A stretch of 64,000 bases of DNA from Thalassobaculum_A sp040219615 (GTDB lineage: Bacteria; Pseudomonadota; Alphaproteobacteria; Thalassobaculales; Thalassobaculaceae). Below are positions 1 to 8,468 of the stretch, one piece after another; positions within the stretch are counted from its first letter, which is position 1, and each line of letters begins with the position of its first letter. The notes under the pieces were generated by a model that saw only the letters and a program-made list of their open reading frames with translations, did no database searches and had not been told where the DNA came from. The position numbers and the translations under genes were made by a program. The DNA is taken from positions 248,001-312,000 of the forward strand of contig NZ_JAVJSE010000010.1 in the NCBI RefSeq assembly GCF_040219615.1. The letters are read 5' to 3'.

Positions 1-752
1 TGATGGACCAGGCCGCCGCCGGGGCGAATGTCGGCACCTTCGTCGAGGCGTCGCGGGTCTCGGTGTTCGTGCCCGAGTTCAACGTGCTGGTGGCGCCCTA
101 CGCCTTCAACTCGGTCGACGAACTCGCGAAGTTCGTGGAGTCCGACACCTTCGCCGGCTGGAACCAGCAGCTGAAGAAGAAGAGCGGCCTGACCCTGCTG
201 TCGTTCAACTGGTACCAGGGCGCCCGCCACATGCTGACCAAGAAGCCGATCAGCAAGCCTGCCGATCTGGCCGGCGTACGGGTTCGGACCATCGGCCAGC
301 CGCTGTGGGTCGAGACCATCGGCGCCATGGGCGCGGTCGCCACGCCGCTGCCCTGGGCCGAGGTCTACCCCTCGCTGCAGACCGGCGTGATCGACGGCGC
401 CGAGGCCCAGCCGGCGGCGATCTGGGGCGCCAAGCTCTACGAGGTCATCACCGACATCACCCTGACCAGCCACATCTACCTGATGAGCGGGATGCTGGTC
501 TCGGACGCCTGGCTGCAATCGCTGCCAACCGACCTGCGCGCGATCGTCGCCGAGGAGTCCAAGCGCTGGGGCGCCTCCGCCCTGAAGTCCAACGTCGACG
601 GGGCCGGAAAGATCTTCGCCGACATCCAGAAGACCGGCGTGAAGGTGCACGAGATCGACGTCGCCCCGTTCCGCGAGGCGGTGAAGCCGGTCTGGGAGAA
701 GATGAAGCTGACCCAGCTGGTCGCCACCGTCCGCGAGACCCTGAAGAAGTAA
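1..752 (+). CDS. dctP: TRAP transporter solute-binding protein, DctP family (5' end outside window)
   Basis: Periplasmic solute receptor of a tripartite ATP-independent periplasmic (TRAP) transporter; it would deliver a small organic acid or similar anion to the DctQ/DctM membrane pair encoded next. About 250 residues are visible, whereas the family usually has about 330, and the frame is open to the window edge, so the true start and signal peptide lie upstream. The family signature is clear: the RVRT segment (about residues 93-96 of the visible part) that binds the ligand carboxylate, followed by EVYPSLQTGVIDGAE (about 120-134). It is the first visible gene of a dctP-dctQ-dctM operon. The ligand cannot be read from sequence. 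Confidence 0.93.
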   Translation, partial: MDQAAAGANVGTFVEASRVSVFVPEFNVLVAPYAFNSVDELAKFVESDTFAGWNQQLKKKSGLTLLSFNWYQGARHMLTKKPISKPADLAGVRVRTIGQPLWVETIGAMGAVATPLPWAEVYPSLQTGVIDGAEAQPAAIWGAKLYEVITDITLTSHIYLMSGMLVSDAWLQSLPTDLRAIVAEESKRWGASALKSNVDGAGKIFADIQKTGVKVHEIDVAPFREAVKPVWEKMKLTQLVATVRETLKK

Positions 753-795
753 ACGGAGGGCCGGATTTCCGCCCGCCCTCGCACTGATAGGATCA

Positions 796-831
796 CCGGC
801 CGTGCCCCGCATCGTCCCGGGGCACGGTCGG
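796..831 (+). other. Intercistronic hairpin between dctP and dctQ
   Basis: Positions 796-809 pair with 818-831 (14 bp with one G-T pair) around an 8-nt loop. There is no T-run behind it, so it is unlikely to be a full terminator. A stable hairpin directly after the binding-protein gene commonly protects the upstream message and lowers read-through, so that the receptor is made in excess over the permease. The structure is seen; the role is inferred. Confidence 0.6.
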
Positions 832-851
832 CGCATGACCAGGGGGTTTCC

Positions 852-1361
852 GTGCTGCCCGCCTTCGTGAACCAGGCCCTCGTCCTGCTCAGGCGCGCCG
901 AGATGGCCGCCGCCGTCGCCCTGCTGGGCGTTATCGTGGCCGTCGTCCTGGCCGGCACCGTCGGCCGCTACACCGGCCACCCGGTGGTCTGGTCGGACGA
1001 GGTCGCCCAGGCGCTGTTCGTCTGGCTGGCCATGCTGGCGGCCGACCTGACCCTGCAGCGCGCCGGGCATTTCCGGATCGACTTCCTGGTCAGGCTGCTG
1101 CCCCGGACCGCTTGGTTCCTGCTGGACCTCGCCATCAAGCTGACGATCGCGGTCCTGCTGGTGGCGTTGGTGTACTACGGGTCCCTCCTGGTGCGGCTGT
1201 CGGACTTCCGGCCGCTGCCGATGACCGGGGTGCCGTCGTCCTGGGCCGTCGCCGCCCTGCCGGTCGCCTACGCCCTGATGATCGTCACCGTGGTCGAGCA
1301 GATCCTCCGCCACCTGCGCGGCCTGCCCGACAGCGACGCCGAAGCCCGGGACGTGATGTGA
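852..1361 (+). CDS. dctQ: TRAP transporter small permease, DctQ family
   Basis: Small integral-membrane subunit of the TRAP transporter, 169 residues, the normal size for DctQ. Four hydrophobic segments are visible (about residues 17-37, 52-70, 85-110 and 128-150). The tract WSDEVAQALFVWLAMLAA is the conserved core of the family. The start is GTG at 852, supported by an AGGGGG ribosome-binding site about 6 nt upstream. The stop codon overlaps the ATG of dctM by one base (TGATG), so translation is likely coupled. The gene probably shares the dctP transcript. Confidence 0.93.
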   Translation: MLPAFVNQALVLLRRAEMAAAVALLGVIVAVVLAGTVGRYTGHPVVWSDEVAQALFVWLAMLAADLTLQRAGHFRIDFLVRLLPRTAWFLLDLAIKLTIAVLLVALVYYGSLLVRLSDFRPLPMTGVPSSWAVAALPVAYALMIVTVVEQILRHLRGLPDSDAEARDVM

Positions 1362-2641
1362 TGCTGACCGTCGTCGCGATCCTGTTCTTCCTGTTCCTGG
1401 CGATCGGGATCCCGGTCGCCTTCGCGCTCGGGCTGTCGACCGTGCCGGTGTTCCTGGTCGGCGACTACATGCCGCTGACCGTCGCCATGCAGCGCATGTA
1501 CGGCGCCACCCAGTCCTTCCCGCTGCTGGCGGTGCCGTTCTTCATCCTGGCCGGCAACCTGATGAACGCCACCGGCATCACCGACCGGCTGCTGGTGTTC
1601 GCGCGGCTGCTGACCGGCTGGATGGCGGGCGGCCTCGCCCAGGTGTCGATCGTGCTGAGCGCGCTGATGGGCGGCATCTCCGGCTCGGCGGTCGCCGACG
1701 CCGCGATGGAATCCCGGCTGCTCGGCCCGGCGATGGAGCGGCGCGGCTACGCCCGCGGCTTCACCGCCTCGGTGATCGCGTTCTCGTCGGTGATCACCGC
1801 GACCATCCCGCCGAGCATCGGGCTGATCCTGTTCGGCTTCATCAGCGAGGTCTCGATCGGCCGGCTGCTGCTCGGCGGCGTGGTGCCGGGCATCCTGATG
1901 ACCGCGGTGCTGATGGCGGTGACCTCGGTGGTGGCGCGACGCATGGGCTACCAGCCGGAACTCGCCGAGAAGCCGCGGTTCCGGGAGCTGGCCGCCAGCT
2001 TCGTCGACTGCATCTGGGCGCTGATCTTCCCGGTGCTGCTGCTGGTCGGGTTCCGTTTCGGCCTGTTCACCGCCACCGAGGCCGGCGCCGTCGTGGTGGT
2101 CTACGCGCTCGCCGTCGGCGTGCTGATCTACCGCGAGCTGACCTGGGCGAAGCTGATCGAGGCGATGCGCGACTCGATCTTCGACATCGGCATGGTGATG
2201 CTGATCATCGTCATGGCCGCCGTGCTCGGCCACGCACTGACCGTCGAGCAGGCGCCGGGCGCCATCACCGGCTTCCTCGCCGGCCTGCCGGGCGACCGCT
2301 ACGTCACGCTGTTCGCGGTGCTGGCGATCGTGTTCGTCGCCGGCACGGTGATGGAGGCGACCGTCAACGTGCTGCTGGTCACCCCGCTGGTGCTGCCGGC
2401 CCTGGTGCATGTCGGATTCGACCCGGTGCACATGGGCGTGGTGATGATCATCCTGGTGTCGGTCGGCGGCAACACGCCGCCGGTCGGGGTGATCATGTAC
2501 ACGGTGTGCGGCATCCTGCGCTGCGACTTCGGCGAGTTCGTGCGCTGGTCGTGGCCCTATGTCGCCGCCATGGTGGCGCTGATCGCCGCGATGGCGCTGG
2601 TGCCGGAGATCGTGCTGTTCCTGCCGAACCTGTTCTTCTGA
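1361..2641 (+). CDS. dctM: TRAP transporter large permease, DctM family
   Basis: Large membrane subunit (426 residues) that carries the sodium-coupled transport path. It has about 12 hydrophobic segments and typical DctM motifs: FILAGNLMN near residue 62, the GGISGSAVADAA loop near residue 106, and GGNTPPVGVIMY near residue 370. A longer frame opens upstream at 1112, but the ATG at 1361 overlaps the dctQ stop and begins exactly at the first membrane helix (MLTVVAILFFLFLAIG), so I use it. It ends 7 bp from the convergent gntR-type gene. Confidence 0.94.
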   Translation: MLTVVAILFFLFLAIGIPVAFALGLSTVPVFLVGDYMPLTVAMQRMYGATQSFPLLAVPFFILAGNLMNATGITDRLLVFARLLTGWMAGGLAQVSIVLSALMGGISGSAVADAAMESRLLGPAMERRGYARGFTASVIAFSSVITATIPPSIGLILFGFISEVSIGRLLLGGVVPGILMTAVLMAVTSVVARRMGYQPELAEKPRFRELAASFVDCIWALIFPVLLLVGFRFGLFTATEAGAVVVVYALAVGVLIYRELTWAKLIEAMRDSIFDIGMVMLIIVMAAVLGHALTVEQAPGAITGFLAGLPGDRYVTLFAVLAIVFVAGTVMEATVNVLLVTPLVLPALVHVGFDPVHMGVVMIILVSVGGNTPPVGVIMYTVCGILRCDFGEFVRWSWPYVAAMVALIAAMALVPEIVLFLPNLFF

Positions 2642-2648
2642 ACGTCGG

Positions 2649-3365
2649 TCAGGCGAACCAGCCGGGGAAGTGCTCGCGCAGCACGTCGAGCCGGCTCAGG
2701 GTCCCCGACAGGTGGACGCGCATGGCGGCCCGGGCGCTATCCACGTCGGAGGCCCGGATCGCGGCGACGATCCGGGCATGATCCGCGACCACCTGGGCCG
2801 ACTTGCTCTCCTCACGCAATTGCAGGTGCAGCCGGCGGATCCGGTCGAGCTGCCCGCTGCGCGACTCCACCAGCTCGCACAGGCCGAGCTTGTCGGCGGC
2901 GGCATAGAGGCAGCGGTGGAACGCCTTGTCGAGACGGTTGAACTCGTCGAAGCCCGGGTCGCGCTCCAGCACCCACTGCATGCGCTCGACGGCTTCCCCG
3001 GCGGGCGCGATCTTCGCCTTGTCCGGGTCGGCGGCCAGCATGCCGACGATCTCGACCTCGAAGGCGGTGCGCATGAACTGGGTCTCGCGCACCAGGCCGA
3101 CGTCGATACGCGTCACCACGGTCTTGGACTGCGGGTAGATCTCCACCAGGCCGTCGCGCTCCAACCGGCCGATCGCGTCGCGCAGCGGGGTCTGGCTGAT
3201 GCCGTAGTGGTCCGAAAGCTCCTGGCGCGACAGGCTGACGTCGGGCGCCAGTTCGAAGGCCAGTATGCGGCGGCGCAGATCGTCGTAGACCTGATCGACC
3301 AGCGGGCGCTTGCGGTCGAAGGACCACCGCTTCAGGATCTCGGTCTTGTCGCTGTCGTCCGGCAT
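2649..3365 (-). CDS. GntR family transcriptional regulator, FCD domain
   Basis: DNA-binding regulator of the FadR/FCD branch of GntR. The winged helix-turn-helix is at about residues 20-85 (DQVYDDLRRRILAFEL, then LSRQELSDHYGISQTPLRDA) and the all-helical FCD ligand domain at about 95-225, with the metal-binding pattern FHRCLY near residue 150 and DHARIVAAI near 198. I start at ATG 3365 (238 residues); an in-frame ATG at 3419 would add 18 atypical Arg-rich residues. It converges on the TRAP operon, so control of that transporter by its substrate is a reasonable inference. An AT-rich palindrome at 3424-3433 may be its own operator. Confidence 0.9.
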   Translation of the reverse strand: MPDDSDKTEILKRWSFDRKRPLVDQVYDDLRRRILAFELAPDVSLSRQELSDHYGISQTPLRDAIGRLERDGLVEIYPQSKTVVTRIDVGLVRETQFMRTAFEVEIVGMLAADPDKAKIAPAGEAVERMQWVLERDPGFDEFNRLDKAFHRCLYAAADKLGLCELVESRSGQLDRIRRLHLQLREESKSAQVVADHARIVAAIRASDVDSARAAMRVHLSGTLSRLDVLREHFPGWFA

Positions 3366-3423
3366 TCCCGCTCGTGCTCTCCTCATGCGCGCCAGGCCCG
3401 GGCAGTGGGCCGGAATCACAATC

Positions 3424-3433
3424 TAATATATTA
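3424..3433. promoter_or_regulatory. AT-rich perfect palindrome upstream of the GntR gene
   Basis: TAATATATTA is a perfect 10-bp palindrome in an otherwise very G+C-rich region, 59 bp upstream of the gntR-type start. FCD-type GntR proteins bind short palindromes and often regulate themselves. Assignment as operator is inference. Confidence 0.35.
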
Positions 3434-3499
3434 ATCCATCAGACCCAAGGCAACCAGGCTTCCGCGGACCGGCACCGCGAGTTCGCTTGACCGCCCATG

Positions 3500-3519
3500 T
3501 TGTTCGTTATATCGAACAA
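3500..3519. promoter_or_regulatory. 20-bp inverted repeat upstream of yeeE, candidate operator
   Basis: TTGTTCG and CGAACAA form perfect 7-bp arms around a 6-bp TTATAT centre, ending 30 bp before the yeeE start codon; a further TCGAACG half-site follows at about 3529. This position suits a repressor site. Sulfur-responsive ArsR-type repressors (BigR/SqrR) control YeeE-type genes in other alphaproteobacteria, but no such regulator is encoded in the window, so the protein that binds is unknown. Confidence 0.45.
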
Positions 3520-3549
3520 TCCGTCAGATCGAACGCAACGGGGACGGTC

Positions 3550-4650
3550 ATGGACGCGCTGGCGGTCGGCATCTTCGAAGGCTGGGAGCCCGAGGACTTC
3601 CTGCTGCTGTTCGGCGGCCTGCTCGGCCTCGGCTTCGGCGCGCTCGCCCAGTGGTCCGGCTTCTGCTTCCGCGCCGCGGTCGCCGAGACCACGCGGCCGG
3701 GCGGCGACCGCCCGAAACTGGCGCAATGGATCGCCGCCACCGCGGTGGCGATCGCCCTGACCCAGGCCGGCATCGCCTTCGGGCTGGTCGACGTCACCGG
3801 CACCCCCTACCTGCAGGCCGACTTCTCGCTCGGCGGGCTGGTCGTCGGCGGCCTGCTGTTCGGCGTCGGCATGAGCTTCGCCGGCGGCTGCATCAGCCGG
3901 CTGAGCGTGCTGGCGGTGCGCGGCAACCTGCGCTCGGTGTTCACCCTGCTGGTGGTCGCCGTGGTCGGCTATGCAGCGATCCGCGGCCTGCTGGCCCAGG
4001 CCCGCGCCGGCTTCGCCGACGGCACCCGGGTGCCCGGCGGCGATACCGCGCCGTCGATCCCCGACATCCTGTCCGCCGGCCTCGGCCTGCCGGTCGCGAC
4101 GGTCGCCCTGGCGCTGGGCGGCATCGCGCTGGTCGGCGGGCTGGCGCTGGCCCTGCGTACCGCAGGCCGGCGGCCCGGCCCGCTGGCGGTCGGTGCCGCG
4201 GTCGGACTGCTGGTGGCCTTCGGTTTCGCCGCCACCTCCTGGGTCGCCGCCGAGGCCTTCGACCCGGTCGGTGTCGAGTCCCTGCGCTTCACCCAGCCGA
4301 GCGCCGACGCCCTGATGTACGGCATGATCTCGACCGGCGTCGCCGCCAACTTCGGCATCATCATGTTCGCCGGCGTGCTGGCCGGCGCCTTCCTGCAGGC
4401 CGCCGCAGCACGCAGCCTGCGGCTCGAGGGCTTCGACGACCCGGCGCAGATGGCGCGGGCCGGGCTCGGCGGCGTGGCGATGGGCGTCGGCGGTGTGCTG
4501 GCGCTCGGCTGCGCGGTCGGCCAGGGACTGTCCGGGGTCGCCACCCTCGCCTACCCGTCGATCATCGCGCTGGCCGCGATCTGGGCCGGCGCCCGGCTGG
4601 GCTTCGCCTGGCGCGCCGGCATCGAACGCCGGGTCGCGGCGACCGCCTGA
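3550..4650 (+). CDS. YeeE/YedE family sulfur-compound transporter
   Basis: Inner-membrane protein of the YeeE/YedE (TsuA) family, which takes up thiosulfate or related sulfur species. The 366-residue product has two inverted half-repeats with the family motifs GFCFRA (Cys39), GMSFAGGC (Cys114) and GVLALGCAVGQG (Cys321). In the characterised thiosulfate transporter TsuA three conserved cysteines line the path, and all three are present here. I start at ATG 3550, preceded by a GGGGA site, rather than at 3487, because the palindrome at 3500-3519 would otherwise be coding. No TusA/SirA-like partner gene follows, unlike in many operons of this family. Confidence 0.88.
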   Translation: MDALAVGIFEGWEPEDFLLLFGGLLGLGFGALAQWSGFCFRAAVAETTRPGGDRPKLAQWIAATAVAIALTQAGIAFGLVDVTGTPYLQADFSLGGLVVGGLLFGVGMSFAGGCISRLSVLAVRGNLRSVFTLLVVAVVGYAAIRGLLAQARAGFADGTRVPGGDTAPSIPDILSAGLGLPVATVALALGGIALVGGLALALRTAGRRPGPLAVGAAVGLLVAFGFAATSWVAAEAFDPVGVESLRFTQPSADALMYGMISTGVAANFGIIMFAGVLAGAFLQAAAARSLRLEGFDDPAQMARAGLGGVAMGVGGVLALGCAVGQGLSGVATLAYPSIIALAAIWAGARLGFAWRAGIERRVAATA

Positions 4651-4663
4651 AACGGTTCTCCGT

Positions 4664-4682
4664 GCCGGGGTGACGCCCCGGC
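4664..4682 (+). terminator. GC-rich hairpin after yeeE
   Basis: GCCGGGG and CCCCGGC (4664-4670 with 4676-4682) pair around a 5-nt loop, 14 bp after the yeeE stop. It lacks a T-run, so intrinsic termination is uncertain. Confidence 0.3.
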
Positions 4683-4704
4683 GACCGCGCGTTAGGGTCG
4701 GAGC

Positions 4705-5436
4705 ATGTCCGACACCGACCGCCGCTGGACCGAGGCCGAGACCGCCACCTATCGCGACCTGTCGCGCTACGCGGTGCCGCAGCGCGAGCGCCAGATCGCC
4801 CTGATCGTCGACCGGGTCGCGGCGGCGGCCGTGCCCGGCGACGTGCTGGAGATCTGCTGCGGCGAGGGCCTGCTGACCGCCGCCCTGCTGGAGGCGCTGC
4901 CGGACGTCCGGGTGCACGCCTTCGACGGCTCCGCGGCCATGCTCGCCGCCACCCGCGAGCGGGCCGAGGCCATGTCCGGCCGGCTGGTCACCCGGCGGAT
5001 CGACCTCGCCGGCCGCGACTGGCGCCGCTTCGACGCCCCGCTGCGCGCCGCGGTGTCGTCGCTCGCGGTCCACCACCTGGACGGCCCGGGCAAGCGGGAC
5101 CTGTTCGCCGACCTGCACGCAGCCCTGGCCCCCGGCGGGGTGTTCGTGCTGGCCGACGTGGTGCAGCCGGCGACCGCAGCCGGCAATGCCATCGCCGCCG
5201 ACCTGTGGGACCAGGAGGTCAGGGGCCGGGCGCTGTCGCTGGACGGTAACCTGGAGGGGTTCGAGGCGTTCCGGCGCGCCGACTGGAACCATTTCCGGCA
5301 CAAGGAACTGGACCCGATCGACCAACCCTCGACGGTGGTCGAGCAGCTGGACTGGCTGCGCGCCGCCGGCTTCGTCGAGGTCGACCTGCACTGGATGACC
5401 GCCGGCCAGATGATCCTGAGCGCGGTCCGGCCGTAG
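4705..5436 (+). CDS. Class I SAM-dependent methyltransferase
   Basis: Predicted small-molecule methyltransferase of 243 residues with a Rossmann-like SAM-binding fold. Motif I is VLEICCGEGLL (residues 47-57), the acidic residue after strand 2 lies in VHAFDGS, and post-motif I is followed by SLAVHHLDGPGK, as in ubiquinone/menaquinone-type (Methyltransf_25/11) enzymes. The C-terminal half (QPSTVVEQLDWLRAAGF) matches the usual helical lid. The substrate is not predictable. Spacing of 54 bp from yeeE with a possible hairpin between them leaves co-transcription open. Confidence 0.82.
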   Translation: MSDTDRRWTEAETATYRDLSRYAVPQRERQIALIVDRVAAAAVPGDVLEICCGEGLLTAALLEALPDVRVHAFDGSAAMLAATRERAEAMSGRLVTRRIDLAGRDWRRFDAPLRAAVSSLAVHHLDGPGKRDLFADLHAALAPGGVFVLADVVQPATAAGNAIAADLWDQEVRGRALSLDGNLEGFEAFRRADWNHFRHKELDPIDQPSTVVEQLDWLRAAGFVEVDLHWMTAGQMILSAVRP

Positions 5437-5505
5437 CGGCGGCCCGCGGACCGGTGACGCCGGACCGGCGAGCCGCTACCGTGGCGTCCCCACCGGAGGC
5501 CCGCC

Positions 5506-6129
5506 ATGAAGCTGTTCTACACCCCGAACTCGCCCTACGCCCGGATCTGCCGGATCGTCGCCCTCGAGGGCGGGCTCGGCGACGCGCTCGAGCTGGTGCG
5601 GGTGCCGCTGCGCACGCCGGACAGCCCGTCGCTGAAGCACGGCCCGCTCGGCAAGATCCCGCTGCTGGTCGACGGCGACCTGGCGCTCGGCGAATCCCGG
5701 CTGATCTGCGGCTACCTCGACCAGCGCGGCGACGGCCCGCCGTCGCTGCCCGGCGCCAGCGACTGGCAGTCGCAGGCCCGCGAGAGCCTGATGAGCGGCT
5801 TCCTGGAAGGCATCACCAACTGGTCGCGCGAGAAGCGCCGCGACCCGACCGAGCAGTCGGCGTTCATCCTGGAAGTCGAGGAGCAGCGCGCGATCCGGGC
5901 GTTCGAGTTCATCGAGCGCACGATCCCGGCACCGCCGGCCGTGCCGCCGATCACCTATGGCGACCTCGCCCTGGTGGCGGCGCTCGGCATGGTCGACTTC
6001 TACGAGCTGGTGCCGGACTGGCGCGGCGCCTACCCGGCGCTGGCCGCCTGGCTGGCCGCCTACGAGGCGCTGCCCTCGGTGCGCGACAGCGTCCCGACCA
6101 TGGCGGCGATGAACCCGCTGACGCGGTAG
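5506..6129 (+). CDS. Glutathione S-transferase family protein
   Basis: A 207-residue GST-fold protein. The N-terminal thioredoxin-like domain (about 1-80) begins MKLFYTPNSPYAR, with Ser9 in the position of the usual glutathione-activating Ser, and includes the cis-Pro segment KIPLLV and the ES pair that binds the gamma-glutamyl group. The C-terminal domain is all-helical. A GGAGG site 6 nt upstream fixes the start. It is one of four GST-like genes in this window, none of them paralogous enough to suggest recent duplication. Its substrate is unknown. Confidence 0.85.
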   Translation: MKLFYTPNSPYARICRIVALEGGLGDALELVRVPLRTPDSPSLKHGPLGKIPLLVDGDLALGESRLICGYLDQRGDGPPSLPGASDWQSQARESLMSGFLEGITNWSREKRRDPTEQSAFILEVEEQRAIRAFEFIERTIPAPPAVPPITYGDLALVAALGMVDFYELVPDWRGAYPALAAWLAAYEALPSVRDSVPTMAAMNPLTR

Positions 6130-6282
6130 CTGCCCACCGGTGCTTCGCTGCCGGCCCTTTGCCGACACCCCGGCACGACAGAGAATGTGCTTGCACCCTT
6201 CGCCGCCCCACCCTATCGCCCTGAGGTGCCGCGCACAGCGCGGCCGCGAAGGGCCTGCCGACATTTCTCCGAGGATCCGCCC

Positions 6283-7506
6283 ATGACTGCTCCCCTGCCG
6301 CTGGACGGCGTGCGCATCTTCGACCTGACCCGGATCCTGGCCGGGCCGACCTGCACCCAGCTGCTGGGCGACCTCGGCGCCGACGTCATCAAGATCGAGC
6401 GGCCGGGCGAGGGCGACGACACCCGGCGCTGGGGCCCGCCCTACGTCAAGGGCAAGGACGGCGAGGACACCACCGAGAGCGCCTACTACCTCTGCGCCAA
6501 CCGCTCCAAGCGCTCGATCACCCTGGACCTGGCGAAGCCCGAGGGCATTGCGCTGGCCAAGCGGCTGCTGGCGGAATGCGACGTGCTGGTCGAGAACTTC
6601 AAGGTCGGGTCGCTCGCCAAGCTCGGTCTCGGCTACGAGCAGCTGAAGGAGGAGTTCCCCGGCCTGGTCTACTGCTCGGTCACCGGCTTCGGGCAGACCG
6701 GCCCGTATGCGAAGCGCGCCGGCTACGACTTCCTGGCCCAGGGCATGGGCGGGATCATGAGCATCACCGGCACGCCTAGTGTCGAGCCGGTCAAGGTCGG
6801 GGTCGGCATCGCCGACGTGATGACCGGCATGTACGCCGCCACCTCGATCCTGGCGGCGCTGCGCCACCGCGACCGCACCGGCCAGGGCCAGCATGTCGAC
6901 TGCTGCCTGCTCGACACCCAGGTGTCCTGGCTGGTCAACGAGGGCACCAACTACCTGGTGTCGGGCAAGGTGCCGCAGCCGCTCGGCAACGCCCACCCGA
7001 ACATCGTGCCGTACCAGGTGTTCGCCACCAGCGACGGCCACGTGATCCTGGCCTGCGGCAACGACGGCCAGTTCCAGCGCTGGTGCGACGTGGCAGGCGC
7101 CCCCGAGCTGAAGGCCGACCCGCGGTTCGCCAGCAACCCGCTGCGCATCGTCAACCGCGAGGCGCTGATCCCGCAGATCGTGCCCTACATGGCGCAGCGC
7201 TCGACCGACGACTGGGTGGCGGCGCTGGAGGCCGCCAACGTCCCGTGCGGCCCGGTCAACACCATCGACCGGGTGTTCGAGGATCCGCAGGTCAAGGCCC
7301 GCGGCATGAAGATCGACCTGCCCCACCCGCTGGCCGGCGACGGCACGGTGCCGCTGATCGCCAATCCGGTGAAGCTGTCCGGCACGCCGATCGAGTACCG
7401 CCACGCGCCGCCGACCCTGGGCCAGCACACCGACGAGATCCTGGCCGAGGTGCTGGGCCTGAGCGCCGAAGAGATCGCCGCGGAGAAGGCCAAGGGTGCC
7501 GTCTGA
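6283..7506 (+). CDS. CaiB/BaiF family (class III) CoA-transferase
   Basis: Enzyme that moves CoA between two carboxylic acids through an enzyme-bound mixed anhydride. The 407-residue product starts with LDGVRIFDLTRILAGP and has the conserved LGADVIKIE, the VENFKVGSLAKLGL and FGQTGPY tracts, and Asp178 (IADVMTGMYA) at the place of the catalytic Asp. The GAGGATCC site before ATG 6283 supports this start. The EamA exporter gene overlaps its end by 11 bp. A second, distinct family member is at 25250-26392. The acyl substrate is not assignable. Confidence 0.92.
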   Translation: MTAPLPLDGVRIFDLTRILAGPTCTQLLGDLGADVIKIERPGEGDDTRRWGPPYVKGKDGEDTTESAYYLCANRSKRSITLDLAKPEGIALAKRLLAECDVLVENFKVGSLAKLGLGYEQLKEEFPGLVYCSVTGFGQTGPYAKRAGYDFLAQGMGGIMSITGTPSVEPVKVGVGIADVMTGMYAATSILAALRHRDRTGQGQHVDCCLLDTQVSWLVNEGTNYLVSGKVPQPLGNAHPNIVPYQVFATSDGHVILACGNDGQFQRWCDVAGAPELKADPRFASNPLRIVNREALIPQIVPYMAQRSTDDWVAALEAANVPCGPVNTIDRVFEDPQVKARGMKIDLPHPLAGDGTVPLIANPVKLSGTPIEYRHAPPTLGQHTDEILAEVLGLSAEEIAAEKAKGAV

Positions 7507-8461
7507 CCCTGCCGTCCGGTCGGCCGCCGGACAGACCGCTCCCGGGCCCACGGCCCCCGCGCCGCTGACCGCCGCGCTGCTGATGCTGACCGCCGCCGGC
7601 CTGGTGGCGGTCACCACCCTGCTGGCCAAAGCGCTCGGCCGCGGGATCGGCGGCGAGCCGCTGCCGGCGTTCATGGTCAGCGCCGGGCGCTTCGTGTTCG
7701 CTTGGGCAGCCCTGCTGCCGTTCGTCGCGGTCCTGCGGCCGGGCTTCGCGGGTGCCGCCTGGCGCCTGCACGCGGCCCGCTCGTTCTGCGGCTGGGGCGG
7801 GGTCAGCGCGATGTTCGCGGCCGCGGCCGTGCTGCCGCTGGCCGACGCCACCGCCATCAGCTTCCTGAACCCGATGATCGCCATGGTGCTGGCGATCCCG
7901 CTGCTGGGCGAACGCATCGGGCCGTGGCGCTGGGGGGCGGCGGCGGCCGCCCTGGCCGGCGCGCTGGTGCTGATCCGCCCCGGCTTCGCGGCGTTCGAGC
8001 CCTATGCCCTGGTCGCCCTGGCGGCCGCGGCGTTCATGGCGTTCGAGGTGATCTTCGTGAAGATGCTGGCCGGCGGCGGGGCGAAGGCCGGCGAGCCGCC
8101 GCTGCGCATCCTGTTCATCAACAACACGATCGGGGCGTCGATCGCCCTGGCCGCCGCCTCGACGGTGTGGATCTGGCCGGCACCCGGGCAGTGGCCGATC
8201 CTGGCCGCAATCGGGATGGTCATGGTCACCGCCCAGAGCCTGTTCATCCAGGCCATGCGGCGGGCCGACGCCAGCTTCGTGATGCCGTTCTTCTACGCCA
8301 CCCTGATCTTCGCCGCGCTCTACGACGCCGCGGTGTTCGGCGACGTGCCGACGGCGCTGTCGGTGCTGGGCGCGGCGATGATCGTGGCCGGCGCGGTGGT
8401 GCTGGCCTGGCGGGAGCGGGTGCGGCCGATCCAGGCCGACCCGTCCCCCGGCCGCTCGTGA
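7496..8461 (+). CDS. EamA/DMT-superfamily transporter
   Basis: Drug/metabolite-type exporter with two EamA repeats and about ten hydrophobic segments in 321 residues; the second repeat begins near residue 165. Conserved EamA features include the DATAISFLNPMIAMVL tract and the LGERIGPWRWGAA loop. The start is GTG 7496, inside the end of the CoA-transferase gene, which suggests translational coupling and perhaps export of a metabolite linked to it. The gene ends 7 bp from the convergent TIR gene. Confidence 0.85.
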   Translation: MPSDPAVRSAAGQTAPGPTAPAPLTAALLMLTAAGLVAVTTLLAKALGRGIGGEPLPAFMVSAGRFVFAWAALLPFVAVLRPGFAGAAWRLHAARSFCGWGGVSAMFAAAAVLPLADATAISFLNPMIAMVLAIPLLGERIGPWRWGAAAAALAGALVLIRPGFAAFEPYALVALAAAAFMAFEVIFVKMLAGGGAKAGEPPLRILFINNTIGASIALAAASTVWIWPAPGQWPILAAIGMVMVTAQSLFIQAMRRADASFVMPFFYATLIFAALYDAAVFGDVPTALSVLGAAMIVAGAVVLAWRERVRPIQADPSPGRS

Positions 8462-8468
8462 CGGCCGG

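Noticed and set aside
3439..5391. 650-codon open frame on the minus strand across yeeE and the methyltransferase gene
   Set aside because: Third-position GC makes the opposite strand open. The product is Gly/Arg/Gln/Asp-biased with no family motif, while the plus-strand proteins are complete and recognisable.
5476..7917. 813-codon open frame on the minus strand
   Set aside because: Shadow of the GST, CoA-transferase and EamA genes; low-complexity composition and no domain.
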